The notes under the pieces: generated by a model
Told to the model about the DNA's origin: nothing
What the model saw: only the letters and a program-made list of their open reading frames with translations
Database searches by the model: none
Shown: piece by piece, positions 34,501 to 44,560 of the stretch
Layout of the letters: every line of letters begins with the position of its first letter
Position numbering within the stretch: the first letter of the stretch is position 1
Origin: Acanthochromis polyacanthus
Lineage: Eukaryota; Chordata; Actinopteri; Pomacentridae
Length of the DNA: 64,000 nt
Assembly: GCF_021347895.1 (NCBI RefSeq)
Contig: NC_067136.1
Coordinates: 6,013,066 to 6,077,065 of the forward strand
Direction: 5' to 3'
Made by a program: the position numbers and the translations under genes

Positions 34501-37500
34501 CCTGTCCCTCCGACTACGTGGAGGTCTGTAGAAGCTGAAATTCTCAATGCTTGTTTAACTTGTTTTAAAAGTTTTATTCAAATAGTATTACAAAAATAGG
34601 TTTGTGAATCCACTCATGGTTTCTGCAGAACTTGGTCACACATTAGCAGTCATACCACCATCTTACCGTTGCTGCTGTGTTTTGTCCCGTTTGTGTTTCC
34701 GTAGCTGATCCGGCGATGTCGCTCTCATAACCCCGCCCACCGGCCCACGTTTGAACAAATCAGGAAGTTTGTTCACCGGATCAACCCGATCAAAGTCAGC
34801 CCGGTGGACATGATGATGAACCTGGTAGAGACAGGACACCTCAAATTAATGATATCAATTATAAATCACATGTGAAACTTACATTAGCAGTGATGCATTC
34901 AAGAACCGCCAGAAAGTGGAAAATCAGAAAACTTTTTCTGTCTTTTTACAGTCATTTTGATATTTTTATCCAAGTTAAAATGTGTTTACGTACAGTATGG
35001 ACTGTCTTGGTTTCAGATGGAGAAGTACAGCAAACATCTGGAGGTGTTGGTGGCTGAACGGACTCAGGATCTGATGCACGAGAAGCAGAAAACTGACCGC
35101 CTGCTGTACAGTACGACACATAAAAACAAACAAAAACACACAAACACTGGGTCATCCTCATGATTTGGTTACTGATAAATTAAGATCTTACACCTGTAAT
35201 GAAACTAACCCAGGTTTCTGCGCTCACTCCTGCTGTGTTTTACATTTTTAAACACATTCAGAGAAAAGACTCGTCTCTATGCAGATGTTGTGATTATCTT
35301 TATCTATAACATCCAAATTACCTTCCATCATTTCCCCAAATAAAATCTAATTTAAAAAACATATTTACTATACTTTTTAGACATCATACTAGTTACTCAT
35401 ATTCAAGAAAGAAAGAAAGAAAAGAACAAAGAAAAGGAGTCTAAGATGGATAAAAAAATTATGATCCGTATAATTCTGAACAATGTTTCCCCAAATTAAT
35501 CCAAAATGGTTCTAAAATACTAAAACATGTCCTAAATGACTCAAACTTTCTCTACTATTCCTAGTTTTTGACCAAAATGACTTAGAATTGGTCTAAAAAT
35601 TATTAAAATATGTTATAAATTAATCATATTTTTTCCTAAATGAGTCAAAATTTGCTCAAAAATGATTAAAACTTGTTCTAAATGACTCAGTTTGTCCAAA
35701 ATGATGTGAAATTGATCATTCAAAACTCCTAAAACCATTTTTTTCTAAAGCTATCCAAAAGGAGACAAAAATTCCTCCAAATGTTTGAATCTTGGTTCAA
35801 AATACCTCAAGAATGGAACAAAAAGACCAAAACACGTCATAAATGATTTGAAATTTGTCTGCTATTACTTAACTTTGACCAAAAAGACTTTGAATTTGTC
35901 TAGAATACTAAAAAAAAACCTATTGTTTAAAAAGACTAAATTATGTTGTGAGTTCCTCACAGTTTCATTTAACGTATGACAAACTTTGCTGCCATAAAGA
36001 CTAAAAGAACAGTTCAACTGAGAAGCAGGAATGTGAATTTGGACACTAAGTCAGGCACTAAGGGTTACTAACATGCATCGACTCCTTTTATTTTCCAGAT
36101 TTGCTGAGCTCTATGCTGTTCTCTCTTTAAAGAAAACACGATGGATGAGTCAAACCTCGGTGTTTCATGTTTGTGCTGCAGGTATGCTTCCTAAGCAGGT
36201 GGCCGATGACCTCCGTCTGGGGAAACCGATGCAGGCTCAGAGCTACGTCAGCGCCACCGTCTTCTTCAGGTACAATTAAAAACCAGCTGATATGCAGATC
36301 AGCTGAGAGACTTCCCCTCTGAACTAACCCTCACCCACCTCAGAGCCTCTCAGATGTACCTGGCTGCAAGTAGAAGCAGCTCGGACGGCGAGGTGGAGGT
36401 GAACTTCGGTAATAATCGGCGTATCTTTGCTTGCAGCGACATCGTGGGCTTCACCCAGCTGTCCAGCAGCAGCACTCCTTACCAGGTGGTCGACTTCCTC
36501 AACAAGCTCTACACCACGTTTGACGACATCATCGACAACTACGACGTCTACAAGGTGGAAACCATCGGAGACGCCTGTGAGCAAAACACACGGTGAACGT
36601 TAGCGGCTTAGCTAACACAGAAAGGAGACACTAAAACAGACATTTTGGTGCCAATAGCCCAGAAAATAATCACCAACAACTGTACATAATTAACCCTGTA
36701 GAGACCAGAGGAGGCGTCACTCAGACTACAGTTAAAGTAGAGAGCATTGTGGGAGTTTAGCTAGTGAAGGGGCGCCATGACAAAGACTAATGAGGTGGTT
36801 AATGGAAACCAGCCAGAGTTCTGGTCTTTAACATAACCTGAAATGTAACACAACAGCATGAACTAAAGCAGACGCATTAGGACTTGTGATGACATCCACT
36901 AAGTTTATTTAGTGTGATTGCTTGATTAGGGTACTATCTGTTAAGAAAATTATTTAAAATTCACATCTGAACCACAAACAAAACACAAAGTCATTGCAAA
37001 GAGACACAAAATGACCACAGAAAGACAAAAAGGCTGCAAAAAGTCATAAAATGACGACAAAAATGACACGAAATTGACACATAGTTAAACAAAATGTCTG
37101 TGTTGTGTAGACATGGTGGTCTCTGGGGTTCTAGTTTAAACCATTGTTGTGTTGTATGTTGTTGTTGTGTAGACATGGTGGTATCCAGGGGGGTATTCCT
37201 CGAAGCTGGCTAAAACAGGCTGGGCTTACGCCGGTAAGCGTGGCTTGAATAAGCGGCAACTTTAATCTCAGCTGCAAGTAGTTCCACTAACGAGGCTCAG
37301 CTGTTTTTCAGAGACGCTTATTCAAGCCAGGCTGATCCAAGCTGCAGCTGAGTGTGCGTCCGGGGAGATAAAAAGCCCCGACGTGTCGATCGTCGAAATG
37401 ATGATATTATGTCTAAAAACAGAGCGGAGAATTTCTCTTCTCACGGAGTTGTACGAGGACTACAGTGAGATTATCACAAGAAAAGGCAACACGGTTGATA

Positions 37501-37788
37501 AATAACGCTCCAGACGCTGCCTGGCAAAGCATTGCCGACTGTTTAAATGCGTGTTTATTTTCTTTTAATGAAGCACTTAGTCTGAGCGTACACACGCACA
37601 CATGTCTGAAAATTTAATTTTCAGAGGGCAAGTTTTTGACACTGATTAGGGATAACCCACAGCTGCAGTGGTAGATGACTTTTATTTCCTCACCCTGAAG
37701 TTTGTCACACTACTGTGGCCCAGAGGAGATCAATCTGATGAAATAAAGCTTTTCAAAACTCATTGAAGACATTTTTTATGTGTGTATA

Positions 37789-37863
<75 letters not shown>

Positions 37864-40065
37864 AAGAGGCTACAGCCTGGTTTTGTGTAATGTGATGGTG
37901 GTTTTCACTTTTTACTCTGGTAGGCCTAATTCATGTTCTTGATTTGACAAATATATATCCACCATAGATGAATAAAGCAGCAGGTAACACCTAAAACCAA
38001 AGGAGGAATACTTTGGAAAAAAGGGGCAACTTCATGTGGAGATGTTTCATCAAACACTCAAACTTTGAATAAAAAAGCAGAAAAAAACATGTAGGCCTAC
38101 AGAGGAGATGTCATTTTTATTAGAGATGATAGTGCTACTGTGGCCTACATTTAAATAAGGGAGAAGACACAAATGAGCTGTACACAAAATAGTTCTCTCA
38201 TCATTTGGCCTCACCTTTGGATTCTCATCATGATCAGATTGGACCGCTGGTAAAAGGAAGGTATTCTTTATGGAAAACTGTGGCTGTTGTGTCCTGCTTA
38301 TTTTAAGACAATCTGTGCCTATTCCTGTTACGTGTTGACTGCACTTTGAGGGTGAAAGAAGAAAGAAAATCAGATATTTCCAAGTATTTACCGCTGATGG
38401 ATTCCAACCCACGGCGCAATGAAAAGTAAAACCACATTTAATCTACTTAACTACACTCTAACCACTGAGCCACAGTTACACACTGTGACAAAATGTGTAA
38501 TATGATATAGTTTGATTCACGGTTATTCCGGCGTTATTTAAAAAAGGTCTCAATGTATGTCACCGAACAAGAACATCACTGATTACAGATCAAGATGAAT
38601 TTAATGTGTAACATGCGGTTCACAGGCGTCTTTCTGAAGCTCGTCAGAACCTTCTCTGACATGGAGCTAAAGTAAGCTTGACTGTTAGCCTGCCCCGGAC
38701 CAGGCTTGTCGCTCTGGCTGAGTTACCATGGTTACCAAGCCAGGCTAGCCCTAAGCCTTGTTGGTGGAACAAAACTCTCACTAAAGTTAGCGAAGCTGAC
38801 CGAAATAAGCCAGGCTTAGACCTAAGCCAGCTTCAAGGAATACCCCCAGGGTTCTAGTGTAAACCATTGTTGTGTTGTTGTTGTTGTTGTTGTGTAGACA
38901 TGGTGGTCTCCGGGGTTCCGCGGGTCAACGGGATCCTTCATGCCTCTCAGATCGCCAGCATGGCTCTGGACCTGGTGGGCGTCTGCAGAACCTTCCGGAT
39001 CCCCCACAAACCCAACACTCAGCTGCAGATCCGGGCCGGAATCCACTCTGGTAACTCGAGGCTCCACCAGAACCCGACGTTCTGCTGGTTGTGAAGAAGC
39101 TGGCTCTGAGGTTTTGAGGTTCTGCTGTGTCTGCAGGTCCAGTCGTGGCCGGAGTGGTCGGAACCAAGATGCCTCGGTACTGTCTGTTTGGAGACACGGT
39201 GAACACGGCGTCCAGGATGGAGTCCAACAGCCTCGGTACTACAACCAGATCCAGAACCAGCAGACTACTCCGAGGAGGAGTCTGAAGGGACTTGAGACAC
39301 ATCATGAATGACTCAAAACTGATCCAAAATTACCGGAAATCTCTCATTTAACTCAGAATTTGTCCAAAATGAGTCAGTTCGCTCAAACAAAATTTCCAAA
39401 ATGACTCTAAAGTCGTCATAAATGACTCAAAAAAATCTGTAAACTGACTCAGAAATGGCCAAAAATAACTGAATTTGTCCAACATGATCCAAAATTGACC
39501 CAAAGTTACTTTAAATAGACTAAAATGACTCAAAGTTTGTCCACAGTTATTTAACATCGACCAAAACATTAAATTTGTCTGAAATACTAAATCTTGTTCT
39601 GAGTTACTCACAGTTGTCTGGTTCCACTGGCTCCACTGGTTCCACTGGCTCCACTGGTTCCACTGGTTCCACTGGTTTTACTGGTTGTGTTTCAGCTCTG
39701 AAGATCCAGTGCAGCTGCAGCACCTTCTACCTGCTGGAGGAGATCGGAGGATACGTGCTGGAGTGTAGAGGAACGCTGCAGGTCAAGGTCAGGATCACAG
39801 TCAGCCCAGTAGCTCCCAGGAACTCCCAGTAACTCCAAGTGCTCCCAGTAACTCCCAGTAATTCCCAGTGCTCCCAGTAACTCCCAGTGTCCTGCAGGGT
39901 AAAGGGGACATGGTGACCTACTGGCTGGAGGGGACGAAGATGTCTCTGGTCTCCAAGGAGACGACCAGATCCATCGCCATGGAGACGGAGGCAGAGAAGG
40001 AGGCGGAGCTCCAGCCACCAGTGCCTGGTTTCCTTGGCGACGACCTGCTGCTGGACCAATCCTGA
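22557..40065 (+). CDS. Receptor guanylate cyclase with a short cysteine-rich ectodomain, complete 23-exon gene
   Basis: Single-pass membrane enzyme expected to make cGMP from GTP. Exons: 22557-22583, 22909-23017, 24931-25063, 25508-25640, 25939-26043, 28079-28181, 28522-28667, 29845-29917, 30934-31078, 31162-31248, 31930-32073, 32160-32281, 32844-32982, 33451-33499, 34422-34523, 34705-34824, 35017-35110, 36182-36269, 36437-36576, 38898-39050, 39137-39235, 39696-39787, 39898-40065. Phases agree at every junction (2571 nt, 856 residues). Domains: signal peptide 1 to about 19; ectodomain to about 233 with many Cys, sequons NVT and NWT, and a [20 protein letters not shown] module beside the membrane; transmembrane 234-254; kinase-homology domain about 315-560 with VAIKRI lysine, [10 protein letters not shown] in place of HRD, and DYGL for DFG; signalling helix about 580-615; cyclase domain to about 800. 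Catalytic Asp641 (SDIVGFT) and Asp685 (ETIGDAYM), with guanine-selecting Glu681 and Cys753 (YCLFGDT), are present, so it should be active. The usual ANF-receptor ectodomain of about 450 residues is absent. I cannot assign it to a named natriuretic, GC-C or retinal class. Confidence 0.92.
23080..23330. repeat. Interspersed repeat fragment with ATATTCGG motifs
   Basis: The stretch GGATACCAGAATTC then AAATATTCGGATATTCAGG and GGGTCCAGCCCTAA is, in opposite orientation, related to the start of the element at 51685-52640. Probably a piece of the same transposon family. Confidence 0.55.
23331..24560. repeat. Degenerate AAAATGGTCCAAAATGACT repeat
   Basis: Fills cyclase intron 2 with loosely periodic copies of CAAAATGACTTGAAA, TGGTCCAAAATG and GTGACAAAGTCGAGTTCAAATGG. 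No coding potential. Confidence 0.7.
24607..24930 (+). repeat. Six 54-base tandem copies of the intron 2/exon 3 acceptor boundary
   Basis: Each unit begins GTCTGGAGA(T/C)(G/A)TCCT and ends TCTTTGTCTTCCTCAG. Units start at 24607, 24661, 24715, 24769, 24823 and 24877, and a seventh register at 24931 is the true exon 3 start (GTCTGGAGATGTCCTGGG). The array therefore presents six extra CTTCCTCAG|GT acceptors with exon-like sequence. In the true exon frame each unit reads into TTC TAG, a stop, so use of any upstream acceptor would end translation. Confidence 0.95.
25064..25507. other. Cyclase intron 3 with CTGGTCTGAACTGG repeats
   Basis: The second half (25300-25500) is a degenerate array of GAACTGGTCTGAACTGGTCT. 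No gene. Confidence 0.6.
26120..26884 (+). mobile_element. hAT-type element remnant encoding a CGGBP1-like zinc finger
   Basis: Inverted ends TAGACCCTACAGAAAGACGCG and TAGACCCTCCAGAAAAACGCG are flanked by TTAAGG on both sides (26114-26119 and 26885-26890). A plus-strand frame starting [10 protein letters not shown] (about 26467) contains [20 protein letters not shown], closely resembling the BED-type finger of CGGBP1, itself known as a domesticated hAT product. After a one-base frame break it continues in another frame as [17 protein letters not shown]. The transposase core is missing. A dead, non-autonomous copy inside cyclase intron 5. Confidence 0.7.
27360..27890. repeat. Intronic repeat of about 300 bases, copies 1 and 2
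   Basis: Two diverged blocks share AAACTTCATAGGATCATTAT, GAATTAAGA, TATGCAGATGA(C/T)ATTCTACTTTATC and CAGGCTCTG(T/A)GA. Two more copies lie at 28980-29600. The function is unknown. It may be a local segmental repeat or a low-copy transposon. Confidence 0.75.
28221..28425. repeat. Interspersed repeat, copy 2 (related to 10093-10316)
   Basis: Nearly identical to the npnt intron copy, from AGGTTCTCATTCATCCAGGT to GTTATTCCAACGACCGATAA. It sits in cyclase intron 6, less than 100 bases before exon 7. Confidence 0.85.
28975..29600. repeat. Intronic repeat of about 300 bases, copies 3 and 4
   Basis: Further copies of the 27360-27890 unit, including the shared AACACAGCAAGATGCTTCAGATTTGCAAACTTCAG phrase in shortened forms, here in cyclase intron 7. 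Confidence 0.75.
29713..29802. repeat. Imperfect 40-base snapback hairpin
   Basis: GTGAAGGGTTCAGTTCAGG to TTATTCTTGTGA is followed, after a loop of about 10 bases, by its near-perfect inverse ending CTAAACCCTTCAC. It lies just upstream of cyclase exon 8. Likely a tiny foldback element. Confidence 0.85.
30060..30890. repeat. TTTGTGTCTTTTTGGTC low-complexity tract
   Basis: T-rich degenerate array (TTTTGTGTCTCTTTGC and related) in cyclase intron 8. It gives open frames without meaning. Confidence 0.75.
31320..31900. repeat. Degenerate ACAAAAACTTGTTTGAAATAAC repeat
   Basis: Fills cyclase intron 10 with loosely repeated AACATGACAAAAACTTG phrases. No coding signal. Confidence 0.6.
32273..32695 (+). 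repeat. Tandem array of the exon 12 donor boundary
   Basis: Starting at the true donor ATAACAG|GTAAAGTATTT (exon ends 32281), the intron continues as about 20 units of 20-22 bases carrying AACAGGTAAAGTATTTA or variants (GGTATATTG, TGTAAAG, GGTGAAG). Many copies keep an ACAG|GTAAAG donor consensus. The first downstream copy is 21 bases away, so its use would insert seven in-frame codons. Confidence 0.92.
33040..33420 (+). pseudogene. Tc1 transposase fragment
   Basis: Broken plus-strand readings include [22 protein letters not shown] and (from GTGAAGCATGGTGGTGGCAG type sequence) KHGGGSIM, which match the order of motifs in Tc1-family transposases. Stops and frameshifts are frequent and no terminal repeats are visible. 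It lies in cyclase intron 13 and is the evident source of the following minisatellite. Confidence 0.75.
33309..34350. repeat. Tc1-derived minisatellite GAAGCATGGTGGTGGCAGCATCATGATGT
   Basis: About 30 copies of a unit of 26 or 29 bases, GAAGCATGGTGGTGGCAGC plus ATCATGATG(TGA), alternate through 33540-34350. A few copies lie at 33309-33395. The unit equals the [14 protein letters not shown] segment of Tc1 transposase. Cyclase exon 14 (33451-33499) lies between the two parts, so the array straddles an exon. Variants CATGGTG/CACGGGG repeat in blocks, showing higher-order duplication. Confidence 0.93.
35390..36000. repeat. Degenerate CTAAATGACTCAAA repeat
   Basis: Cyclase intron 17: loosely repeated CCAAAATGACTTAGAATTGGTC and AAAACTTGTTCTAAATGACTC, the same repeat type as at 23331-24560 and 42250-44560. 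Confidence 0.65.
36577..37100. other. Cyclase intron 19, first part
   Basis: Ordinary intron with a short ACAAAATGACCACAG-type tract at 36980-37090. No gene. Confidence 0.5.
37101..37189 (+). repeat. Two decoy copies of the exon 20 acceptor boundary
   Basis: TTGTGTAG|ACATGGTGGT occurs at 37110/37111 and again at 37172/37173, 62 bases apart. The true exon 20 acceptor with the same sequence is at 38897/38898. In the coding frame the first copy runs to a TAA within ten codons, and the second runs into the transposon and stops. Confidence 0.9.
37190..38846. mobile_element. DNA transposon with GGGGTATTCCT ends, inserted in the duplicated boundary
   Basis: Left end GGGGTATTCCTCGAAGCTGGC and inverted right end GGGGTATTCCTTGAAGCTGGC match at 20 of 21 positions. 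CAGG flanks both sides as a candidate 4-base target duplication. The 1.66-kb interior holds a TA microsatellite (37791-37858) and no transposase frame. It splits one of the three copies of the exon 20 acceptor repeat, so it arrived after the duplication. Superfamily not decided. Confidence 0.8.
37791..37858. repeat. (TA)n microsatellite
   Basis: About 32 uninterrupted TA units inside the transposon. Confidence 0.97.
39236..39612. repeat. Degenerate CCAAAATGACTC repeat in cyclase intron 21
   Basis: Loosely periodic AAATTTGTCCAAAATGAGTC-type sequence, ending where the CCACTGG repeat begins. Confidence 0.6.
39618..39685. repeat. (TGGTTCCACTGGCTCCAC)n minisatellite before exon 22
   Basis: Short array of the 9-base unit TGG(T/C)TCCAC ending about 10 bases before the exon 22 acceptor at 39695. 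Confidence 0.9.
39803..39892. repeat. AGTAACTCCC minisatellite in the last cyclase intron
   Basis: Copies of CCCAGTAACTCCCAGTGCT occupy nearly the whole 110-base intron 22 between exons 22 and 23. Confidence 0.9.
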
Positions 40066-40245
40066 TCCAGAACGTCGTCACATGACCTCCAGAGAAACAG
40101 AAGAAGAACGTCTCCAGCAGCTCCTCAGAGAAAAACTGTTTAATGGAATCATTTCTGGTTTAGTGTCAGAATTTATCCTCCTGGAGTCAATGGAAATGAC
40201 CCAAAACAAAGAAAAAAGGCAAAAAAAAAAGTGAAAACTGTTTAA

Positions 40246-40251
40246 AATAAA
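40246..40251 (+). terminator. Candidate polyadenylation signal of the cyclase gene
   Basis: AATAAA 181 bases after the stop codon at 40063-40065, on the coding strand. Further AATAAA copies near 40482-40492 are alternatives. Confidence 0.55.
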
Positions 40252-40559
40252 AGGCTAATTTATTCAAAAACATGAACAACATGAACCAAAAGTTGTAGAA
40301 AGTTTCTATGTAGATGAATGAAGTTGAGTTTTCTTCATGAAGCTGAAAGTTTCACTGGACTCTGTTTGTGTGTTTCTGTTTTAGATGATGTTTGATGTGG
40401 TTCTAATTAAATGTGTTTGAACGTTTCGTCCTAAATGTGAGTTTCAGCAGCCACAGTTTGTCGTTTTTATCATCAGTCTGGAATAAAATAAACCAGAAAA
40501 CTGAATCTGTAGTTTCATTTCACAATAAAAGATCCACAGACGGCAGGTTTTCTCTTAAA

Positions 40560-41225
40560 TCTGACGAGTTTTGACACGTTTTGGTCTGAAAAACCCATTT
40601 TAGACCAGTTTCTGTCATATTACACATGGTTTTTATTTGCAGTTTCACACATTTGGAGCAGATTTTCATGTCAGAAGAAAACGTGAGTCATTTTGGGCCA
40701 GATTCTTGTCACATTAACACATCTTCTGTCATTTTGGAGCAGATTTTTGACAAATATTTTGTCACATTGGACAAATTTAGTTCCACTTTTGGACCAGTTT
40801 TCCTCACATAAAACATGTTTTCTTGTCTTTTTGCACCCATTTCAAGACATTTATATTTTCATTCTGGACCAGATTTTTCTGATATGAAACACATTTTGAG
40901 TCAGTTTAGTTCAGATTTTGTCACAATAAAGGCGTTTCTGAGCCAGTTCAAGCAGGCTTTTGTCTCTTTAGACAAAGTTGGAGTCATTCTGGACAAATGT
41001 TTGTGTGTTTTTTTGTAGTTTCAGACATTTGGAGTCATTCTGAGAATATTTTTGTCACATTTAAAGTCACATTGGACCATTTTTTTGTCACATTGGACAA
41101 ATTTGAATAAACTTGGAGGACTTTTTGTCATGTCAGAGAAAAACCTTCATTTTGGACCCCTATTTTCTCACACTGAACATGTTTTTGACATTTCACACAC
41201 ACTTTAGTTTGTCAGACAAACTAAG
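40560..41225. repeat. Degenerate GTCATTTTGGACCAGATTTT repeat, T-rich orientation
   Basis: Loose copies of TTTTGTCACATTGGACAAATTT and TGGAGTCATTCTGGAC. This is the inverse orientation of the A-rich repeat at 42250-44560. Confidence 0.65.
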
Positions 41226-42249
41226 ACTCTTTCTCTGATTCTCTCCTTCGTGATGTTCTGGTTCCACAGAGCTGCAGGACTTTAGATCAAAAACGAACCA
41301 GGAGCAGATAAAACGTCACAAACTGCTGCTTTACACTCAGAGGTTTACATTAAATGACCGTTTTATTCAAACGTGGTGACAGTTTAATCGTTTTATTCTC
41401 AGATGGAGAAACGTCTCCGGTTATCTGCTGGATTCTTCATTATTCACGGGCCTGCTGTATAAATATTCATGCTGAGCAGATGGATGATGTTTGTTTACCT
41501 GTTTACAGCAAGACGGTCGCCGTGGCAACAGCTGGACGAGGAGCCGAGAGACGACGGGGCGGAACGGACTGAGAGGAAAAACTCAGAGACGCTGCACTTT
41601 GAAAGCTGAACTTCACAGATTAAAGGAAATCAAAGTCAACACATTTTTCAGATGAGAAAGTCACAGAAATCATCTCAGGTAATAGAAATTTTAGTTTGTT
41701 TTTGTATAACTTTGGACCCTGAAAATGATAAATTACCGTCCTGAAAGGGACCAAGAAGCACTGAACTCACGTCTGACTGCAGTTAACTGAGACAGAAAAG
41801 AGCTTCACAGGTTCATGACTGGTTAGATCTGGGCTCCACTACGACATGTTTTATGGCTTTAATCGTTGAAAGAATCAACCAGCTGCTGCCCATTAATTAG
41901 AAGAATTTTGTACCAATTGCAGGAACATTTAGACGTCAGACGGAACACATCATGGACAAACCAAAGACAATCACACAAGATAGCCGATTTTATATCACTT
42001 CAAATAACTTACTGGGCACGTTTTGAGTCCCAGCAGACAAATAGTGAGCCACTTTGCGGACCAAATAACACCATTTACGTCAGCTTGTTGTCTTGTATAG
42101 ACACACAATGTGACTGATGCAATTTATGAAGCCAGACGAGCAAGAATAGGCACAGATTTTAGTTTATTCACAACCGATTTACATGTATTTTGGCCCATTT
42201 TGCTCCACTTAGACCCATTTTGGGTAGTACAAGTTCGGTGCTGTGTTTT
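41226..42249. other. Non-repetitive spacer between opposing repeat blocks
   Basis: The only fairly unique part of the 40-49 kb spacer. It contains CTGTATAAATATTCATGC near 41456 (TATA-like), followed by a short ATG frame and a CAG|GTAATA donor-like site near 41680. This could be a small first exon, but no homology supports it. Confidence 0.3.
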
Positions 42250-44560
42250 GGTCAGTGATTTGAAACTTAAAAAAAATTTCTAGCTGACAAAAATTGTGTC
42301 CAAAATGACTCAAATTTTGTCCAATAGAGACTAAAGCGCCTGGTAAGGTGGCTCAGAAACACTTTAACGTCATCACAATAATGAAACCAAAATGCTCAGA
42401 AATGTGTTTAATTGGAAGAAAACTTGGTCAGAATGATAAATGTTGTGCAACAATTGTGACAGAAAATCTGTTCAGAATGAGTCGAGACTGTGACAAAAAT
42501 GGTCCATTTAGTTTGATCCAAATTTGTCCAACAGTGACCAAAAAAGATGGCCAGAATGGCTTCCAAAATGTGTGTGACATGGAAAAAATGTCTAATGTGA
42601 GGGAAACATGGTTCAAGAAGGAACATAAAATTTTTCTGACATACAAAGAAAGTTGTCAGATTTACCCAGATTGTCCGAACAGGACAAGGATTGTTCCAAA
42701 ATTGATCAAATGTTAAGACTAAATCTGGTCAAAACTTGACTGAAAATGTGCTGTAGATGTGAGAAAAACGTGCAAAGAAAACAGATTTTTTTTTGACAAG
42801 AAAGTTGTCCAAATTGATCCAAAACTTGTCCAAAATGTTGGTCTTCGTGACAAAAATGGTCCAAAATGATTTATAAAAAAAAAAAAAAAAACTTGTTTTA
42901 TTAGTGACAAATGTTTGCCAAGAGACAAAACTCTCACTGAATTGGACCAAAAAGTGTCCTAATGTGGAAATTGTTCAAAAAGACTCAAATGTGTTTCATG
43001 TCAGAAAATTTGGTCCAAAAATGTACCCAATGTGTTCACCGTGACAAAAAAAATGGTCCAAATTTTATATGTATTGTGGACTAAATGTTTTTTTAAAATG
43101 GCTTGAATGTGTTTCACTTGAGAGAAAAATATCTTCTTAAAATGACTTGAATGGGTGTGAAATGACAACACATTTCTATTATGAGGGACAAAATTTGTTC
43201 ATAAATCACTCTAAATTCTTCGAAATGAGATAAATTCTCTGAATTTACCCACATTTGTCCAAAATGATATTAAAAACTGTGAAATGCCCCAATGTGTGTG
43301 AAATGACAAAAACTGTCTAATGTTTGACAGAAACTGGTTCAGGAATGGGATTTTTCTGACCAGACAAGTGTCCAAAATTGACTAATAGGACCCAGCATAA
43401 CAAAATGTGTTCCAACTGTTTATTGTCACAAAAAAAGTTCACATTTTATCCCAGATTTTCTCAATGTGAACCAAAAATGCTAACAAAGCCTGCCAAGTCT
43501 TAATGTGAGAAAAACGTGCCAAATTATCTACTCTAAATGTGTGAAATCGACAAAAACAATTGCAATGTGTGAAAAAGTACAAAATTTTCTTCTAAGTGAT
43601 GAAAAACTTGTCCAAAATTGTCTAATGTCAAAAGAAATGGTCAAATGGCTCCAAATTTGTTTGAAATTACAAAACATGTCTAATGTGACAGAACTGCTCC
43701 GAAATAGATTCCTATCTTACAAAAAGTGTCCAAATTTGACCTAAAATTACACTCAAAGTGACCAAAAACTGTCCAAAATTTGTCTCCTGTAACAAAAACG
43801 GTGCCAAATTTTACCCAAATTTGTCCAACATGCGCAAAAAAAGGTAAAAATGGCTAAATTTTCTTCGTAACAATGAGAAAAAGTTCTCCAAATGTATAAA
43901 TTTGTTCACATGCACAAAAATATTGTCCCAGAAATGCGCTCTAAAATGTGTGTGAAATTACAAAACAGTCTAATGTGACAGAGCTCGAAATGGATTCCTT
44001 CTGAGACAAGAAAGTTGTCCAAATTTACCTAAATTAAGGACTAATGTGAAAAAAAATTGCCCAAAATAGTCTATTGATCATGAAAAATGGTCCAAAGAAT
44101 TGACCCAATCTGTCAAAGAGACGGAAGTCCTGGCTGAAGCAGCTCAAAAGGTGTTTATGTGACAAATTTGGCCAGAAATGACTCGCGTGTTGTTCCATAA
44201 GAAAAACTTGTTCGCAAAATTGACGACAATTTGTCAACGTCAAAAAATGGTTCCAAAATGACTCAATATTTGTTGTGAAATTATCTTATTTTGCTTAAAT
44301 GTGTTTAATGGTGAGGAAAACCTGGTCCCAAAATTTGTAATATTGTGACAAAATTTGGTTTCATGGGATTTTTTCTGAAAATTATTTTCCAAATTTACCT
44401 AAATTAGACACAGTGACAAAAATTTGTCCAAAATTTGTCTAGTGTCAATAAAAATTTCAAAATTTCCCCAGTTTTGTCCAGCGTTGCAAAAAAATAGTCC
44501 AAAATTGAGGCTAAAATTTTCCAAAGGAGAAAAAAACGTTCCTGCACTCAAATTGTGACT
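42250..44560. repeat. Degenerate AAAATTGTCCAAAATGTGACA repeat, A-rich orientation
   Basis: About 2.3 kb of loosely periodic TTTGTCCAAAATGACTC, ATGTGACAAAAA and AATGGTCCAAA. Open frames here, such as 42348-42716, are compositional. Confidence 0.8.

Noticed and set aside
36324..36584. 86-codon minus-strand frame opposite the cyclase catalytic exon
   Set aside because: Antisense shadow of exon 19, where the plus strand encodes the catalytic SDIVGFT motif.
41440..41690. Possible first exon: TATAAATA near 41458, an ATG frame MRKSQKSSQ and a CAG|GTAATA donor
   Set aside because: No homology, no partner exon and no match to the missing wdr55 N-terminus. Left only as a weak possibility.
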